NCBI GenBank assembly: GCA_019359515.1
Contig: JAHHHC010000047.1
Location: 1-49,505, forward strand
DNA from: Desmonostoc vinosum HA7617-LM4
GTDB lineage: Bacteria > Cyanobacteriota > Cyanobacteriia > Cyanobacteriales > Nostocaceae
Direction of reading: 5' to 3'
Length of the DNA: 49,505 nt
A program made the position numbers and the translations under genes. The notes under the pieces were generated by a model, which was given only the letters and a program-made list of their open reading frames with translations, had not been told where the DNA came from and searched no databases. Positions 27,590 to 36,876 of this stretch are shown one piece after another (the stretch's first letter is position 1; the number at the start of each line of letters is the position of its first letter).

Positions 27590-28078
27590 AAAATAAGTAG
27601 GCAACGTCAAGACCATGCTGTGAAATTAGCACGGTGCGTAGTTCAGTCTAACGACTTGATAGCCTACGTTAGCGAAGCGGGGCGCTCTTAGCGCACAGAT
27701 TTGAGGATTAAAAACATGGCGAAAAATCATTGTTTAGCTAAGTCCGTCAATGACGCATCTTGGTATCAGTTCCGTGTTTGGCTTGAATACTTTGGAAAGG
27801 TATTTAAACGAGTTACGGTTGCGGTTAATCCGCAATATACGAGCCAAGATTGCTCTAGATGCGGTGAAGTTGTTAAAAAAACACTATCCACTCGCACCCA
27901 CGTTTGTAAATGTGGTTGTGTCATGGATAGAGATGAAAACGCTGCTAGAAATATCCTTAGTCGAGGATTGGGTACGGTAGGGCATACTGGAACCTTTGCA
28001 CTAGATGCAAGCAACGCTTGGGGAGATGAAACCTCTACTTTTGTTGGTGAAAACCTGCATGAGCAAGTTATGTCTTAG
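27590..28078 (+). pseudogene. tnpB: IS200/IS605 TnpB C-terminal remnant
   Basis: Only the last third of TnpB remains. It reads RQRQDHAVKLARCVVQSNDL, then, after an interruption at 27669-27695, DLRIKNMAKNHCLAK and YFGKVFKRVTVAVNPQYTSQ. The zinc knuckle CSRCG...CKCG and the last RuvC aspartate in DRDENAARNIL follow. TnpB is an RNA-guided nuclease of IS605-type elements. The N-terminal RuvC-I and II residues are missing, so it is dead. It is closely similar to common cyanobacterial TnpB sequences as I recall them. Confidence 0.85.
27669..27695. repeat. GC-rich palindromic repeat inserted in the TnpB remnant
   Basis: About 27 bases (TTAGCGAAGCGGGGCGCTCT, then TAGCGC) separate the codons for LIAY from those for DLRIKN, which adjoin as IAYEDLRIKN in intact relatives from memory. 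The insertion breaks the frame. Confidence 0.6.
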
Positions 28079-28125
28079 ATTCAAGAATCCCCCCACCTTC
28101 AGGTCGGGGAGTGTCAAAAAGTAGA
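28079..28125 (+). mobile_element. Right end of the IS200/IS605 element
   Basis: Immediately after the tnpB stop, CCCCCCACCTTCAGGT followed by CGGGGAGTGTCA forms the hairpin typical of the right end of these elements. In active elements this overlaps the 3' end of the guide (omega) RNA. No left end is visible. Confidence 0.65.
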
Positions 28126-28226
28126 TACACGATTTAGTAGGTAACAGCGATCGCTTGATTGTAATTAATTTTGGAATCAAGTGATCTAGGAGTAGTCGAT
28201 TGCTATAACCACGATAAATACAAACT

Positions 28227-28451
28227 CTAGTCATCTTCGCCAATCTTTTCAATCTTAAATAGATCGGCAGGTTGACAACCAAGCACTTCGCAAAGCTTGG
28301 CAAGCTTTACAAAAGTTTCTGTACCTCCTCTATCTCGCTCCCAATTACGGATTGTCGAAGGGTCAACACCAACTAAATCAGCAAGCTGGCGCTGAGTCAA
28401 ATCTTTCTGCTTACGCAGTTCTGCAACTCGTGACACGAAAATTTCTCCCAT
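28227..28451 (-). CDS. XRE-family helix-turn-helix regulator
   Basis: This 74-residue protein is a single Cro/C1-type DNA-binding domain: LRKQKDLTQRQLADLVGVDP, then STIRNWERDRGG and LAKLCEVLGCQPADLF. It ends in an acidic tail (IGEDD). It starts nine bases after the stop of the truncated reverse transcriptase on the same strand and may be read from the same transcript. It could be a solitary repressor or the antitoxin of a lost pair. It occupies the place where the rest of the reverse transcriptase and the DGR template would be expected. Confidence 0.88.
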   Translation of the reverse strand: MGEIFVSRVAELRKQKDLTQRQLADLVGVDPSTIRNWERDRGGTETFVKLAKLCEVLGCQPADLFKIEKIGEDD

Positions 28452-28459
28452 GCGCTATT

Positions 28460-29182
28460 TCATAGCATCATCTTAGCGTTAAAATCTTCGCGCTTAATAT
28501 TTGATAGTGCTAGAAGTTCCTCTTTCACAAAATGGTCTAAACTGTTGAGATAGACATTAGCGAAAAATTGACTGGTAAGGTTGCCAATAGGTAAGCCTTT
28601 GTTGGGTTGTAATGGGGAAAGTAAATCATCACCAGGAAAATAGTCAATTACAGACTCTTGGGGATTGCTGCTATCAATAATTGTGTCTAGTAACCACAGA
28701 GTATCTTGACATTTTAGTTTGCGACGCAGTAGAAATTTCAGAATTTCGTGATTAATACTAGGGAAATATTTCTTAATATCGCACTGCAAAATGTAGCTGT
28801 TGGAACGCGCAAAATTAGTAAAGCGGTATAAGGCTCGGTGAGTCCCAAAGCCTAACCGATTAGCATAGGAATCACTGATAAAAGTTTTCTCAAAAATTGG
28901 AACTATAATATTGCACAAAGCATGATGTACTACTCTGTCTCTGTAAGGGGCAGCAGATATTAAACGGCGTTTGGGTTCACAAATTTCAAAAGTTTTGTAG
29001 CGTCCTGGTTGGTAAGTTTTTGACTCTAATTCATACTTGATTTTGGCTAGTTCAGATTCCAAGTTATAGTTGAATTGCAAAACATTTTCACGAAACCGCT
29101 TTCCTTTTTGTGCTTGACGTGCAGCCAGCACTAAATTACCAAAGTCTGTAATTTGTAGATAGAGATTACCATACCGTTTCAT
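28460..29182 (-). pseudogene. DGR reverse transcriptase, truncated before the YxDD motif
   Basis: This 240-residue frame matches reverse transcriptases of diversity-generating retroelements. Motif A is [18 protein letters not shown] (about residues 131-148, catalytic Asp). Motif B reads [20 protein letters not shown] (about 204-223). The IGxxxSQ form is the DGR signature, whereas other RTs have QGxxxSP. After LDHFVKEEL the sequence changes to [17 protein letters not shown] and stops. The YxDD motif with two catalytic aspartates and the thumb are missing; the family is usually over 350 residues. The start overlaps the avd stop by four bases (29179-29182). I call it non-functional. Confidence 0.9.
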
Positions 29183-29529
29183 TTATAATTACCTTTTTGG
29201 CGTTGCTGTTTCATCCAACCACCCAATTCATTACCAATTCCATTGATTAGTTGACCTGCATATTCATAGCGTCGCTCATCAAATTCCTGAAAATCAAATA
29301 GGAGTCTGGTTTGATGCCGTAGGATGTCTAATTTAGCATTTAATATTTCTAACTGAGTTAGTTTTTCTTGTGCGTATCGTGCTAATATCAGACCTTCTAA
29401 CAGGTCGTAAAGTATCGTTATCATCCTGTCTCCCAAACCAAATTTATGTCTTCTGGGTAGACGATTGATTATCGGCACGTACCATTTAATCAGGTCATAG
29501 GTTTTTTGGATGATTGGTAAATCTTGCAT
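29179..29529 (-). CDS. avd: DGR accessory variability determinant
   Basis: This 116-residue all-helical protein starts [20 protein letters not shown] and contains [30 protein letters not shown] and the closing [10 protein letters not shown]. This is the pattern of Avd, the four-helix-bundle, pentameric partner of DGR reverse transcriptase, which binds template RNA and is needed for mutagenic cDNA synthesis. The basic surface residues (RRHK, KQQRQK) are kept. It lies directly downstream of the target gene and overlaps the RT start, the canonical order target-avd-RT. With the RT broken, Avd probably has no active partner here. Confidence 0.9.
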   Translation of the reverse strand: MQDLPIIQKTYDLIKWYVPIINRLPRRHKFGLGDRMITILYDLLEGLILARYAQEKLTQLEILNAKLDILRHQTRLLFDFQEFDERRYEYAGQLINGIGNELGGWMKQQRQKGNYK

Positions 29530-29683
29530 TCGCTCAACAAATTTTCAGTTTGCACAATTCTCTTGACAAAATCTACCATTTCTTGGATACTGTTCATAGT
29601 CGTGCATGTCTAAAAAAATATTGACCGCCTTCGGCGGAGGGGAAAAGAAAGCGCAGAGGGCTAAAGAGCAAAAGTGTAAAGAA
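29530..29683. other. Gap between avd and the DGR target gene
   Basis: This is where a template repeat might have been. I found none: no segment matches the variable region with added adenines. It holds the hairpin at 29625-29637. Confidence 0.6.
29625..29637 (-). terminator. GC hairpin after the variable region
   Basis: On the minus strand CCGCC-GAA-GGCGG lies 47 bases after the target stop codon and is followed by TCAATATTTTTTTAG. It can be read as a Rho-independent terminator. DGR targets also often carry a hairpin just downstream of the variable region that is needed for mutagenic homing, so it may serve either or both roles. Confidence 0.6.
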
Positions 29684-32600
29684 TTAAGTCCTCGCAGCCG
29701 AAACCACAACCCGAAAACCGATGTAGGAGTACCGATTGCCCGGCCCGTAGTAGTAACGAACCGCACAGCGGCAATACCTCAGATTGTAGTCCCAAGAACC
29801 ACCGCGCAGCAGCCGACGTTGATTATCATTCTCACTACGATCTCCCCAAGCGCTGCCATCTTTAGGAGCGCCTTTATAATTTTCGTGCCACTTGTCAGCG
29901 CACCATTCCCAAACATTCCCATGCATATCGTACAACCCAAAGGCATTAGCTACTTTAAAGCTACCTACGGGCGTAGTTTTTTGATTGCTATAGTTTGCTA
30001 ACTTAGGCGTAATGGTCTTACCAAAGTAAAACTCTGTTGTCGTGCCTCCCCGGCAAGCATACTCCCACTCAGCTTCACTAGGAAGTCGGTAGTGGTTTCT
30101 AGCATGTTTTGATAGTCTATCACAGAATTCTACTGCATCATACCACGATATTGACTCGACTGGTAAATCATCTCCTTTAAAGTGAGATGGACTAGAATTG
30201 AGTTGGCGGTTGATTTGTGGAAGTGTTGCTACCACACGCCACTGCGCTTGGGTAACGGGGTACTTACTCATGAAAAAGCGTGGTACAGTTACTTCATGTT
30301 GGGGTTCTTCAGTTTCATGATGTCCCTGTTCAGTTGACGGTGAACCCATCGTGAACGTACCGTCTCTAATAGCAACCATGTCCAGGGTGACACCGTTACC
30401 AAGGTTTTCGGTAAAGTATTGGGATTGCTGGCACTCCCATTGAATTTCCTGTCCTTGGACGTTGACGGTGACAACATCGAATGCAAACACTGGTGGTAAG
30501 CGGTCTATTCCACAAGCAATATGTTTTTGGACAAGAGCTTCAAAAATTTCTTTGATGTTTCTGTCAGCGTTTAACCACCAGCCACAACTTGGGTTACTTG
30601 GAGCTGGAGAGATAAGAGTACTTTCTCGCACGCCCCAACCAAAACGTCCGATGGAGTATTGCATCCAAAGCAAATCGATAGTACTAAAAAAGGAGTAGGG
30701 AAGTTTTTTTATCGACGCGACATCAAACTCACCCTCGCTTTGGAAGTTAGCTACCTTCAGCATAACTTTTACCGTTGACTGAGCGGCTTTTTCCCAGTCT
30801 CTAGCTGCGAGGTAATTAGCAAGTTTAATGTACTCTTGCGAAACTCGGTTTTTAACGAAGTAAATACGCTTCTCTCCTGTGTTGCTTCCATTTATAGTCC
30901 AGCATTTTGCTTGAGCTAAATAATTTTGAGCTTCTGCTAATGTCGGCAGTCTGTAATAGTACACAGGATTATTTTCATTACTATTTCCACTTTGGGAGAG
31001 AGTATAGAGATTAAGCCAGTTACAAAAACCAAGGGCATTTTCCCAACTAATTCCAGTAATGGATTTTTTTGCATTCCCAGGCGTAAATCTAGGTTGACTT
31101 AGTTGAGAAGAATCCAGAAAAAGTTGATATTCAGCGCAAGTGATGTAGCCAGTATCTATTTCTAAATTTTCATCAATTGGTTGCAAGTTGTTCAATCGCC
31201 GTGCTAATTTCACCTGTGCTGCTAATTTAAAAATTTCTGGATCGCTGGACTCTAACCCAGCATCAAGTTTATCTATAAGTTGTTGCTTGAGTTGTGCATC
31301 AATACTCCAACCTTCTTCTTCGTAATCAGAGACAAGTAAGAAAGCATTAACAGATGGAGTAGGCATATCTATAACTGCACGTACTACATTGCGCGCATTC
31401 GTAATCTGAGCCGCATAAAGACGGATGGTTTCAGCCCACCAAGTATCATTGATATTTGCAATTAACAAACTTTCTTGATGAGATTTTTCTATCTGAACGG
31501 CTGCTAAATATTCTTGAAAACTCAAGTGAGCAAATTCATAAATCCCCAGTTCTTTTTCTACTAACAACCCACAGTCATCGCGAATATGCTTGATAAAATC
31601 TTCTGGATTAGCTAAATTTTGAGGAAAGGTTTGTAACATATCTACTGGAATCAAAGATGTTACTTCAGAGATAATAAACTCACGAGTCTTTTTTTGCATC
31701 AGTTGCAGTGCTAACACTTGCAAAACCGATTGTTTAGCTTCGGGATTTGTCGTCACATCGGATATCTTCTTAGCTGTTTGTCGTTTTTCTAGTAAAATCT
31801 CACAAATTTCTTTGTAAAGTTTGACTCTTTTTCCTGGTAAAACATTACGACGACGGTGAACTGTCGCAATCATTGTGAGTAATAAAGGATTTATCCCCAT
31901 AGCCCTTAAAGGACGATTCTTCTGAATTCTTTTAATTAAATCATTAGCTTCTGTTTGTGCATCTTGTTTGACTCCTTCATCGATTACCCAATGGTTATCA
32001 TTGGCTGTTTTTTGCAAATACCAGTGATGCAGAAAATCTTCTCTTTGCTTTTCATTGAAGGGTTGTACTTCTAACTCTTCTACACCCTGTAATCTGGCTG
32101 TTTTGTAACCATTGGGTCGAGAAGTTAAGATAAAAGCTGTGTCAGGATAGTTCTGCATTTGTTCACTTACCCAACGACTAATATATTGACGTTGGCTTTG
32201 ATCGGCTACTTCATCCAATCCATCCAACATGACTAAACATTTCTTCTTGTATAATTTGTCAGCAAACCAACCGGGTGGTGGATTCGGCGGTTTATCTTTT
32301 AATCTTTGTTGTGCTACCTGCTGAGTGATTAAATTTGCTAGAGACGGATTATTGCTAACTATTTCCTGACGCACTTCTCGCAGATACAATAACACCGGAA
32401 TTAATTTTGGTGCTGGAGGATTGATTTTACTTTCTTGTTTGGTGGCGTAAATCAGGGTTATATGTCTGAGGAGTGTAGTTTTCCCCGATCCAGGCGCACC
32501 CAGAATAACCATGTGCGGAAAACTGATATTCCCTGCGACATGCTTTGGTGCTAAAAACTTCCAAATTGGAAATTCTTTCTGGTTATTTACTTGATTCGGG

Positions 32601-33406
32601 TGCTGGTCAATCATTCGCTGACTAATATTATCAACATCTTGGACGGAGATTTTGAGTTGTACAAATACCTTTTCCAAATCTAGTTTTCCATCCCCATCTA
32701 ATCCTTGTGTCTCAAGTCTCCGGCATTTGTATATTAAAGTCTCGTAATAATCTTTCTGAAATGGTGAGGTTAATTCTATCCACCAGTCTTCAAGCTTGCT
32801 CTTAATCCAAGCTGCAACACTAGCTGCACCTTGTCTTTGCCATTCCTGCCAAATTACTGAAAGTTCAGCTATCAATTTCTTCCAAAAATCTTGGCTAGCA
32901 AGTATAACTGTAATAATTACTGTGAAAATTAAAGACAGAATTGCTGCTGTTGATTGCTGTTTACGAATAAAATGAACCGTTAGAAACAGTGTCGCACTTG
33001 GAATCAGCCATAACAGAAACTTTCGCCACGATTTAGGTAAAATCAGTACAGGCGGTAGTATTACTCCTAAGCCAAACATTCCTATTGATGCATAAGAAAA
33101 TACTGTAGAAAATTCTGTTGGCACTAGCTTGAGATAAAGCGCTATTACTAGTATCATGCCTCCTACCAAGGGCAAAAAGCCACCAATCCAGTTTTGATTT
33201 GTTGTCGCTGAATTCTGCTGAGGGTCACTAGATAGTAAAGTCACAATTAAAAGCGCTACTATACATCCGCCTGTCAACCAAAATATTGTTGAATCTGGAA
33301 TGTGTAAATCCTGTTTGCTAGGTAATTGATTAATCAGCCAGCCTAAGACACCATTACTCGATATCAACAGCAGTGGTAGCAGCAAAGCTTTGACAAATCT
33401 GTGCAT
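29684..33406 (-). CDS. DGR target: multi-pass membrane NACHT NTPase with C-terminal FGE/C-type-lectin domain
   Basis: This protein has about 1240 residues. About six hydrophobic segments lie in the first 185 residues (ALLLPLLLISSNGVLGWLI, FWLTGGCIVALLIVTLL and others). A linker and a NACHT-type NTPase follow, with Walker A GAPGSGKTTLLRH near 304, Walker B LVMLDGLDEV near 394 and TSRPNGY after it. A degenerate FGE-like segment (TCAEYQLFLD...YRLPTLAEA) begins near 750, and a full FGE-sulfatase domain (FTMGSPSTEQ...GNVWEWCADK...RLLRGGSW) spans about 1015 to the end. NACHT proteins are ligand-triggered switches; the variable lectin-like tail would be the sensor. I infer a membrane-anchored recognition protein. 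The ATG at 33406 is chosen over a TTG at 33415. Confidence 0.92.
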   Translation of the reverse strand: MHRFVKALLLPLLLISSNGVLGWLINQLPSKQDLHIPDSTIFWLTGGCIVALLIVTLLSSDPQQNSATTNQNWIGGFLPLVGGMILVIALYLKLVPTEFSTVFSYASIGMFGLGVILPPVLILPKSWRKFLLWLIPSATLFLTVHFIRKQQSTAAILSLIFTVIITVILASQDFWKKLIAELSVIWQEWQRQGAASVAAWIKSKLEDWWIELTSPFQKDYYETLIYKCRRLETQGLDGDGKLDLEKVFVQLKISVQDVDNISQRMIDQHPNQVNNQKEFPIWKFLAPKHVAGNISFPHMVILGAPGSGKTTLLRHITLIYATKQESKINPPAPKLIPVLLYLREVRQEIVSNNPSLANLITQQVAQQRLKDKPPNPPPGWFADKLYKKKCLVMLDGLDEVADQSQRQYISRWVSEQMQNYPDTAFILTSRPNGYKTARLQGVEELEVQPFNEKQREDFLHHWYLQKTANDNHWVIDEGVKQDAQTEANDLIKRIQKNRPLRAMGINPLLLTMIATVHRRRNVLPGKRVKLYKEICEILLEKRQTAKKISDVTTNPEAKQSVLQVLALQLMQKKTREFIISEVTSLIPVDMLQTFPQNLANPEDFIKHIRDDCGLLVEKELGIYEFAHLSFQEYLAAVQIEKSHQESLLIANINDTWWAETIRLYAAQITNARNVVRAVIDMPTPSVNAFLLVSDYEEEGWSIDAQLKQQLIDKLDAGLESSDPEIFKLAAQVKLARRLNNLQPIDENLEIDTGYITCAEYQLFLDSSQLSQPRFTPGNAKKSITGISWENALGFCNWLNLYTLSQSGNSNENNPVYYYRLPTLAEAQNYLAQAKCWTINGSNTGEKRIYFVKNRVSQEYIKLANYLAARDWEKAAQSTVKVMLKVANFQSEGEFDVASIKKLPYSFFSTIDLLWMQYSIGRFGWGVRESTLISPAPSNPSCGWWLNADRNIKEIFEALVQKHIACGIDRLPPVFAFDVVTVNVQGQEIQWECQQSQYFTENLGNGVTLDMVAIRDGTFTMGSPSTEQGHHETEEPQHEVTVPRFFMSKYPVTQAQWRVVATLPQINRQLNSSPSHFKGDDLPVESISWYDAVEFCDRLSKHARNHYRLPSEAEWEYACRGGTTTEFYFGKTITPKLANYSNQKTTPVGSFKVANAFGLYDMHGNVWEWCADKWHENYKGAPKDGSAWGDRSENDNQRRLLRGGSWDYNLRYCRCAVRYYYGPGNRYSYIGFRVVVSAART
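29697..29804 (-). other. DGR variable region (VR) at the 3' end of the target gene
   Basis: The codons for GGSWDYNLRYCRCAVRY and GNRYSYIGFRVV form the last strands of the FGE/C-type-lectin fold, the normal DGR diversified site. Varied residues are encoded by codons such as TAC, GAC, TCC, TGT and GTT, all reachable from AAC, AGT or AAT by adenine substitution. The invariant frame (GGSW, GFRVV) matches typical VR sequences. It ends 11 bases before the stop codon. The template itself is not in the window. Confidence 0.8.
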
Positions 33407-34230
33407 AGGGGACAAGTAAACGTGGCGTTTGTTTTATATTAACCCTGGCGGTAGCGCCTACGGTATTCCCACGGCTTTTCTAAATGTTGGATTTGACCAC
33501 ACACCCACCTTGGATGCGATCGCCCTCAATTTAAAGATGCAGTGCGCTCATTATCAATGGTGGACGCTTCACCCACTGCTGAATCTGTGGACTGTGAGCA
33601 ATTGTTAGATTTGCCCTTTGAACTTTCCGAGGTACTCGATATGTAGAAGAAATCATTAAGATGCTTCCGAAAAAGCCACACAACGTTTTATTCTGGATGG
33701 ACACGTTAGCGCGATTGCTTATGGTCGTGATGGAAAGCTCTAATAACATCGCCTGAAACCTTTATTCTTTATATAGTTAATAAAAGCCTGAAACAACATG
33801 TTTTCATCAATGTACATAATAATCTATTTGCACAGTGCGTAAATCTTAAAATTAGCCCTTTCAAGGTGAATATTTGTACTATAAAATAAATGATGTTTTT
33901 AACCTGATTTTAGGTTTTTGGGATTTTGGGTTAGGCGATCGCTCGACTGCTTGTTATCATTAGCCAACGTAGCCCTGTATCCACATCACTCAAACCAAAT
34001 TCCTATAGCGACACAAGCGACAAGTAAACTCACACCGCTATCAAACCCCGCAAATATCCCTGCACAGCTACAACACTATCAGCACATTAGCTCTCCCCCT
34101 TCGCTACTTTTACCCCTTGTAATGTTGGCGAAATGATGTATACGCTCCTTGGGCGAGGCGGTGGCGATTGGGGAGATGAGGCTGCGGTTTTTGCTTGAAC
34201 ACTAAATACTTTCGCATTTCCATTTCCTTT
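33407..34230. other. 824-base gap with no intact gene
   Basis: Short open stretches on the plus strand (for example KPHNVLFWMDTLARLL near 33670) look like decayed coding sequence that I do not recognise. No RNA gene is evident. A HIP1 octamer lies at about 33936, and a GC-rich repeat (TTGGGCGAGGCGGTGGCG) at about 34149. Confidence 0.35.
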
Positions 34231-35157
34231 CTAAGACCAAATCCGACCGCGACGAAAAGGTTTATCTAGCTCAGTTTTGTTAGCTTGGGCTTTGAGCATT
34301 TCTTGCCACCAAAATCCATAGTCTTCAAGTCCAGTCGCCAAGAGATGTTTGTCAATTTCTTCTACTTTCTTTGCGTTTTCAGGAGTTTGCTGTTCTGTTT
34401 TGTTTGACTCTGAGGTAGTTTCTTTTTCTTTAGCTGTGGTTTTGGCAACTGCTAATTCCTGAGATTGAGGAATAGTAAATGGCACTGATGACTGTTCCCA
34501 GGTAGCGCCAGTAATAGTGCCATGATTGGCATTGGTGGTGCGATCGCGCGCTATATTATTACTGCCTTCATTTAAAGGCCAATAACCAACTAATCCTGAC
34601 TCCTTTCCTCCCAGACGTTGGTAGATATGCTTTTGAATTTCTTGTTGAGTACGAGCTACTTTCCAAATGCGAACTTCGGCAATTTTTCCTTGAAAGGGAT
34701 AGGTTTCATTATTATCTTTGTACGTTCCGATGAATAAATCATTTTCGGGTTCGTAATTAATTGGAGAATTTGAAGTTGCTTTAGTGGCTTTTTCTACACC
34801 GTCAATATACACCTTTATCTGCTGACCGTCGTAGGTTCCTGCTAGATGATGCCATTGATTCAGCTTTAAACTATCTACCTTACTGCTCAGATAATGAATT
34901 CCTTGAGATCCAGTTTTCAAGGCAAAAAATACACCACTCTTGCCATCGAGAAGCAGACCATATCCACTTTCTTTAGTGGTAGTGTCAAAAACATTAGAAA
35001 TGATACCAGTCCGTCTCCGTTGAGTCTGACAATAAACCCAAGCTTCTAGAGCAATTTCTTTCTCAATTTTAAATTCAGGTTTTTTGCCTAAGTTGATCGA
35101 GTCATCTTGTCCATCAAACACAAGGACTGAATGCAAAGATTTTGTTTGCTCCGTCAT
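34231..35157 (-). CDS. LamG-domain protein with a PatC-like tail
   Basis: This 308-residue protein has a LamG/concanavalin-like domain (about residues 10-170): FDGQDDSINLG, ALEAWVY, NQWHHLAGTYDGQQIKVYID, IAEVRIW. A low-complexity linker (about 225-255) follows. The last 44 residues (HLLATGLEDYGFWWQEML, then KPFRRGRIWS) are nearly the same as the end of the separate 65-residue protein at 45839-46036. That small protein is the type I recall as PatC/TenC/TruC of cyanobactin clusters. LamG domains bind glycans or proteins. The fusion places this gene in the cyanobactin-like cluster, downstream of and on the same strand as the oxidase. Its function is unknown. Confidence 0.85.
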   Translation of the reverse strand: MTEQTKSLHSVLVFDGQDDSINLGKKPEFKIEKEIALEAWVYCQTQRRRTGIISNVFDTTTKESGYGLLLDGKSGVFFALKTGSQGIHYLSSKVDSLKLNQWHHLAGTYDGQQIKVYIDGVEKATKATSNSPINYEPENDLFIGTYKDNNETYPFQGKIAEVRIWKVARTQQEIQKHIYQRLGGKESGLVGYWPLNEGSNNIARDRTTNANHGTITGATWEQSSVPFTIPQSQELAVAKTTAKEKETTSESNKTEQQTPENAKKVEEIDKHLLATGLEDYGFWWQEMLKAQANKTELDKPFRRGRIWS

Positions 35158-35323
35158 ACTAAAACTGGAGATAAATTTATAAAAAGATGGTTAGCTTTAT
35201 ACTTGAATATTTTACACCATGATGTACTCGGTTTTTATCAATTAAATTTACTAAAAAATTACTGGCGCGATCGCTCTTTTGTTCGTTTTACACACAAGCA
35301 ATCTAACTGTTCCCCGTTCTCTC

Positions 35324-36706
35324 TTAATGTTTGACTGTACCTAGCATAAACTCTCCGACGGAAGATTCTTCGTAGTAATCAATTCCTGTTGCTTTCGCAA
35401 ATAAATCTGAATTACCTGTACCCAAAGCACAGGGAGCTAAGTTCATTGCCGTTGCCACTAAATAAAAAGTTTGATATAAAACACCAACGTGTTTGAGAAT
35501 TGCTGCATAAGCCATTGATTGATACTTCCAAAAAAATCGCCCAAATCTAGCAGTAATAATAAGCATAATTTGGGGTATTACTTGCTTGGCACAAGCGTGA
35601 TAAGCATCTGTAAATAAAACTTCAATTTCTGGATTCCAATTAGAAACAAACTCTAGTTGATGGATATCTGGTTGATAATGATATATTGCGGCTTCTAGTC
35701 CTTCACAATAGTTAATCGCCGGATAAATCTCTAATTCATAAATAGCACCACCCCCTGGATAGGGACGACAGCTCAGTTGTCCCAATTTTTCTTTGTCAAT
35801 TATTTCTTTTACTCTTGCACAACGATAAAGTAACTCTCCTAATTGTTCTATCGTAATTGGGTTTTCACCGTACTCTCGAATTGACCGCCTTGATTCTAAG
35901 GCTTGAGTTAATGAAATATCAGTTCTGGCTAAATCTTCTAGGTCAGGTTTATATAATTGAATTACCTTGTCACTTATGGGCGGTTTGACTACAGGTAGAG
36001 GTTCAATTTTGTCCAAAAAGCGGTATGTTGCTCCTACGGGATTACTGTGTCTTCCTTTACGACTGCGACTGTGGAATAGAAGATCGTGAAATTCCCATTT
36101 CATAATATGAGAATTTTCTGCCTCTGGGGATAACATTTTTGTGGCAAAGAGTAGACTAATAAATTGTTGTCCTAGTTCTTCTGTGATGTCTGAAATTCCC
36201 TCTACTAACGTGGCGCTAGTTTGAGGTTGAGATAACTTAGCAATGAGAGCGGCTGCTCGCCAATCTAATGCAATTATTTTAGCTTGAGATTGGGGAAACT
36301 CTAAAATCATTTCTTTGCCCACTTGATGTAAATAAGCAAAGCGAGATAGAGTAAATGATTGTTGTTGCCAATCCTCTATTTCCAGACAGTTAAATTGATA
36401 ATCTCCTGTCATAGGAATAGCAGTAACAAGGGGTAAGACTGAAGAGCAAATCCAGCCAAAATAAGTAAATTTTTGCAAGTAGGTATCAAATTTTTCTCTT
36501 TCCTCAATGCCATCAGTTTCTACAATTATCTGTCCGAGTTGAGAAAGAGTAATCGGAGAATGCTTAAGATGATTTAAGGCAGTTTGTAATCCCAGCTTAG
36601 GATGAGAAAAGGTCAAGTTATAAAAATTAGATTTCAGGATGATTCGCTCATCTTCTGAAATTAGGTCAATTCCTTTTCCTAAAGAAAGCGTAAAAAATGA
36701 ATTCAT
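35324..36706 (-). CDS. SagB-type azoline oxidase (FMN-dependent nitroreductase family)
   Basis: This 460-residue protein has a C-terminal nitroreductase-like domain from about residue 260. It holds RRSIREYGENPITIEQLGEL and YPGGGAIYELEIYPAIN, the SagB/ThcOx pattern, and NPVGATYRFLDK before it. These FMN enzymes oxidise thiazolines and oxazolines, made by YcaO cyclodehydratases, to thiazoles and oxazoles. In most cyanobactin clusters this activity is an N-terminal domain of PatG; here it is a separate gene, which fits the absence of a normal PatG. The N-terminal 200 residues resemble the SagB-associated recognition region. It is transcribed in the same direction as the YcaO gene upstream. Confidence 0.9.
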   Translation of the reverse strand: MNSFFTLSLGKGIDLISEDERIILKSNFYNLTFSHPKLGLQTALNHLKHSPITLSQLGQIIVETDGIEEREKFDTYLQKFTYFGWICSSVLPLVTAIPMTGDYQFNCLEIEDWQQQSFTLSRFAYLHQVGKEMILEFPQSQAKIIALDWRAAALIAKLSQPQTSATLVEGISDITEELGQQFISLLFATKMLSPEAENSHIMKWEFHDLLFHSRSRKGRHSNPVGATYRFLDKIEPLPVVKPPISDKVIQLYKPDLEDLARTDISLTQALESRRSIREYGENPITIEQLGELLYRCARVKEIIDKEKLGQLSCRPYPGGGAIYELEIYPAINYCEGLEAAIYHYQPDIHQLEFVSNWNPEIEVLFTDAYHACAKQVIPQIMLIITARFGRFFWKYQSMAYAAILKHVGVLYQTFYLVATAMNLAPCALGTGNSDLFAKATGIDYYEESSVGEFMLGTVKH

Positions 36707-36729
36707 GGTACTGGTAAAAATGTCAAAAA

Positions 36730-36770
36730 CAGTTAACAGTTAACAGTTAACAATTATCAGTTATCAGTAA
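36730..36770. repeat. Short tandem heptamer repeat (STRR)
   Basis: Three exact CAGTTAA units (36730-36750) are followed by three degenerate ones (CAATTAT, CAGTTAT, CAGTAA). Heptameric tandem repeats like this are typical of heterocystous cyanobacteria. Confidence 0.8.
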
Positions 36771-36876
36771 AGAGTGATGTTTGTTTTTAAGTTTAAGTCT
36801 CCTATAGCAATCAAAATTGAATTGTGATAAAGTACGTAGACTTAACATCAAAACTAAAAGTGAAATTTTATTCATT

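Noticed and set aside
28001-28303. Minus-strand 100-codon frame across the end of the TnpB remnant and the XRE gene.
   Set aside because: It lies antisense to the clear zinc-knuckle coding of TnpB and in another frame of the XRE gene.
29545-29766. Minus-strand 73-codon frame overlapping the end of the DGR target.
   Set aside because: It is a shifted frame of the VR and the hairpin; the FGE frame is clearly the coding one.
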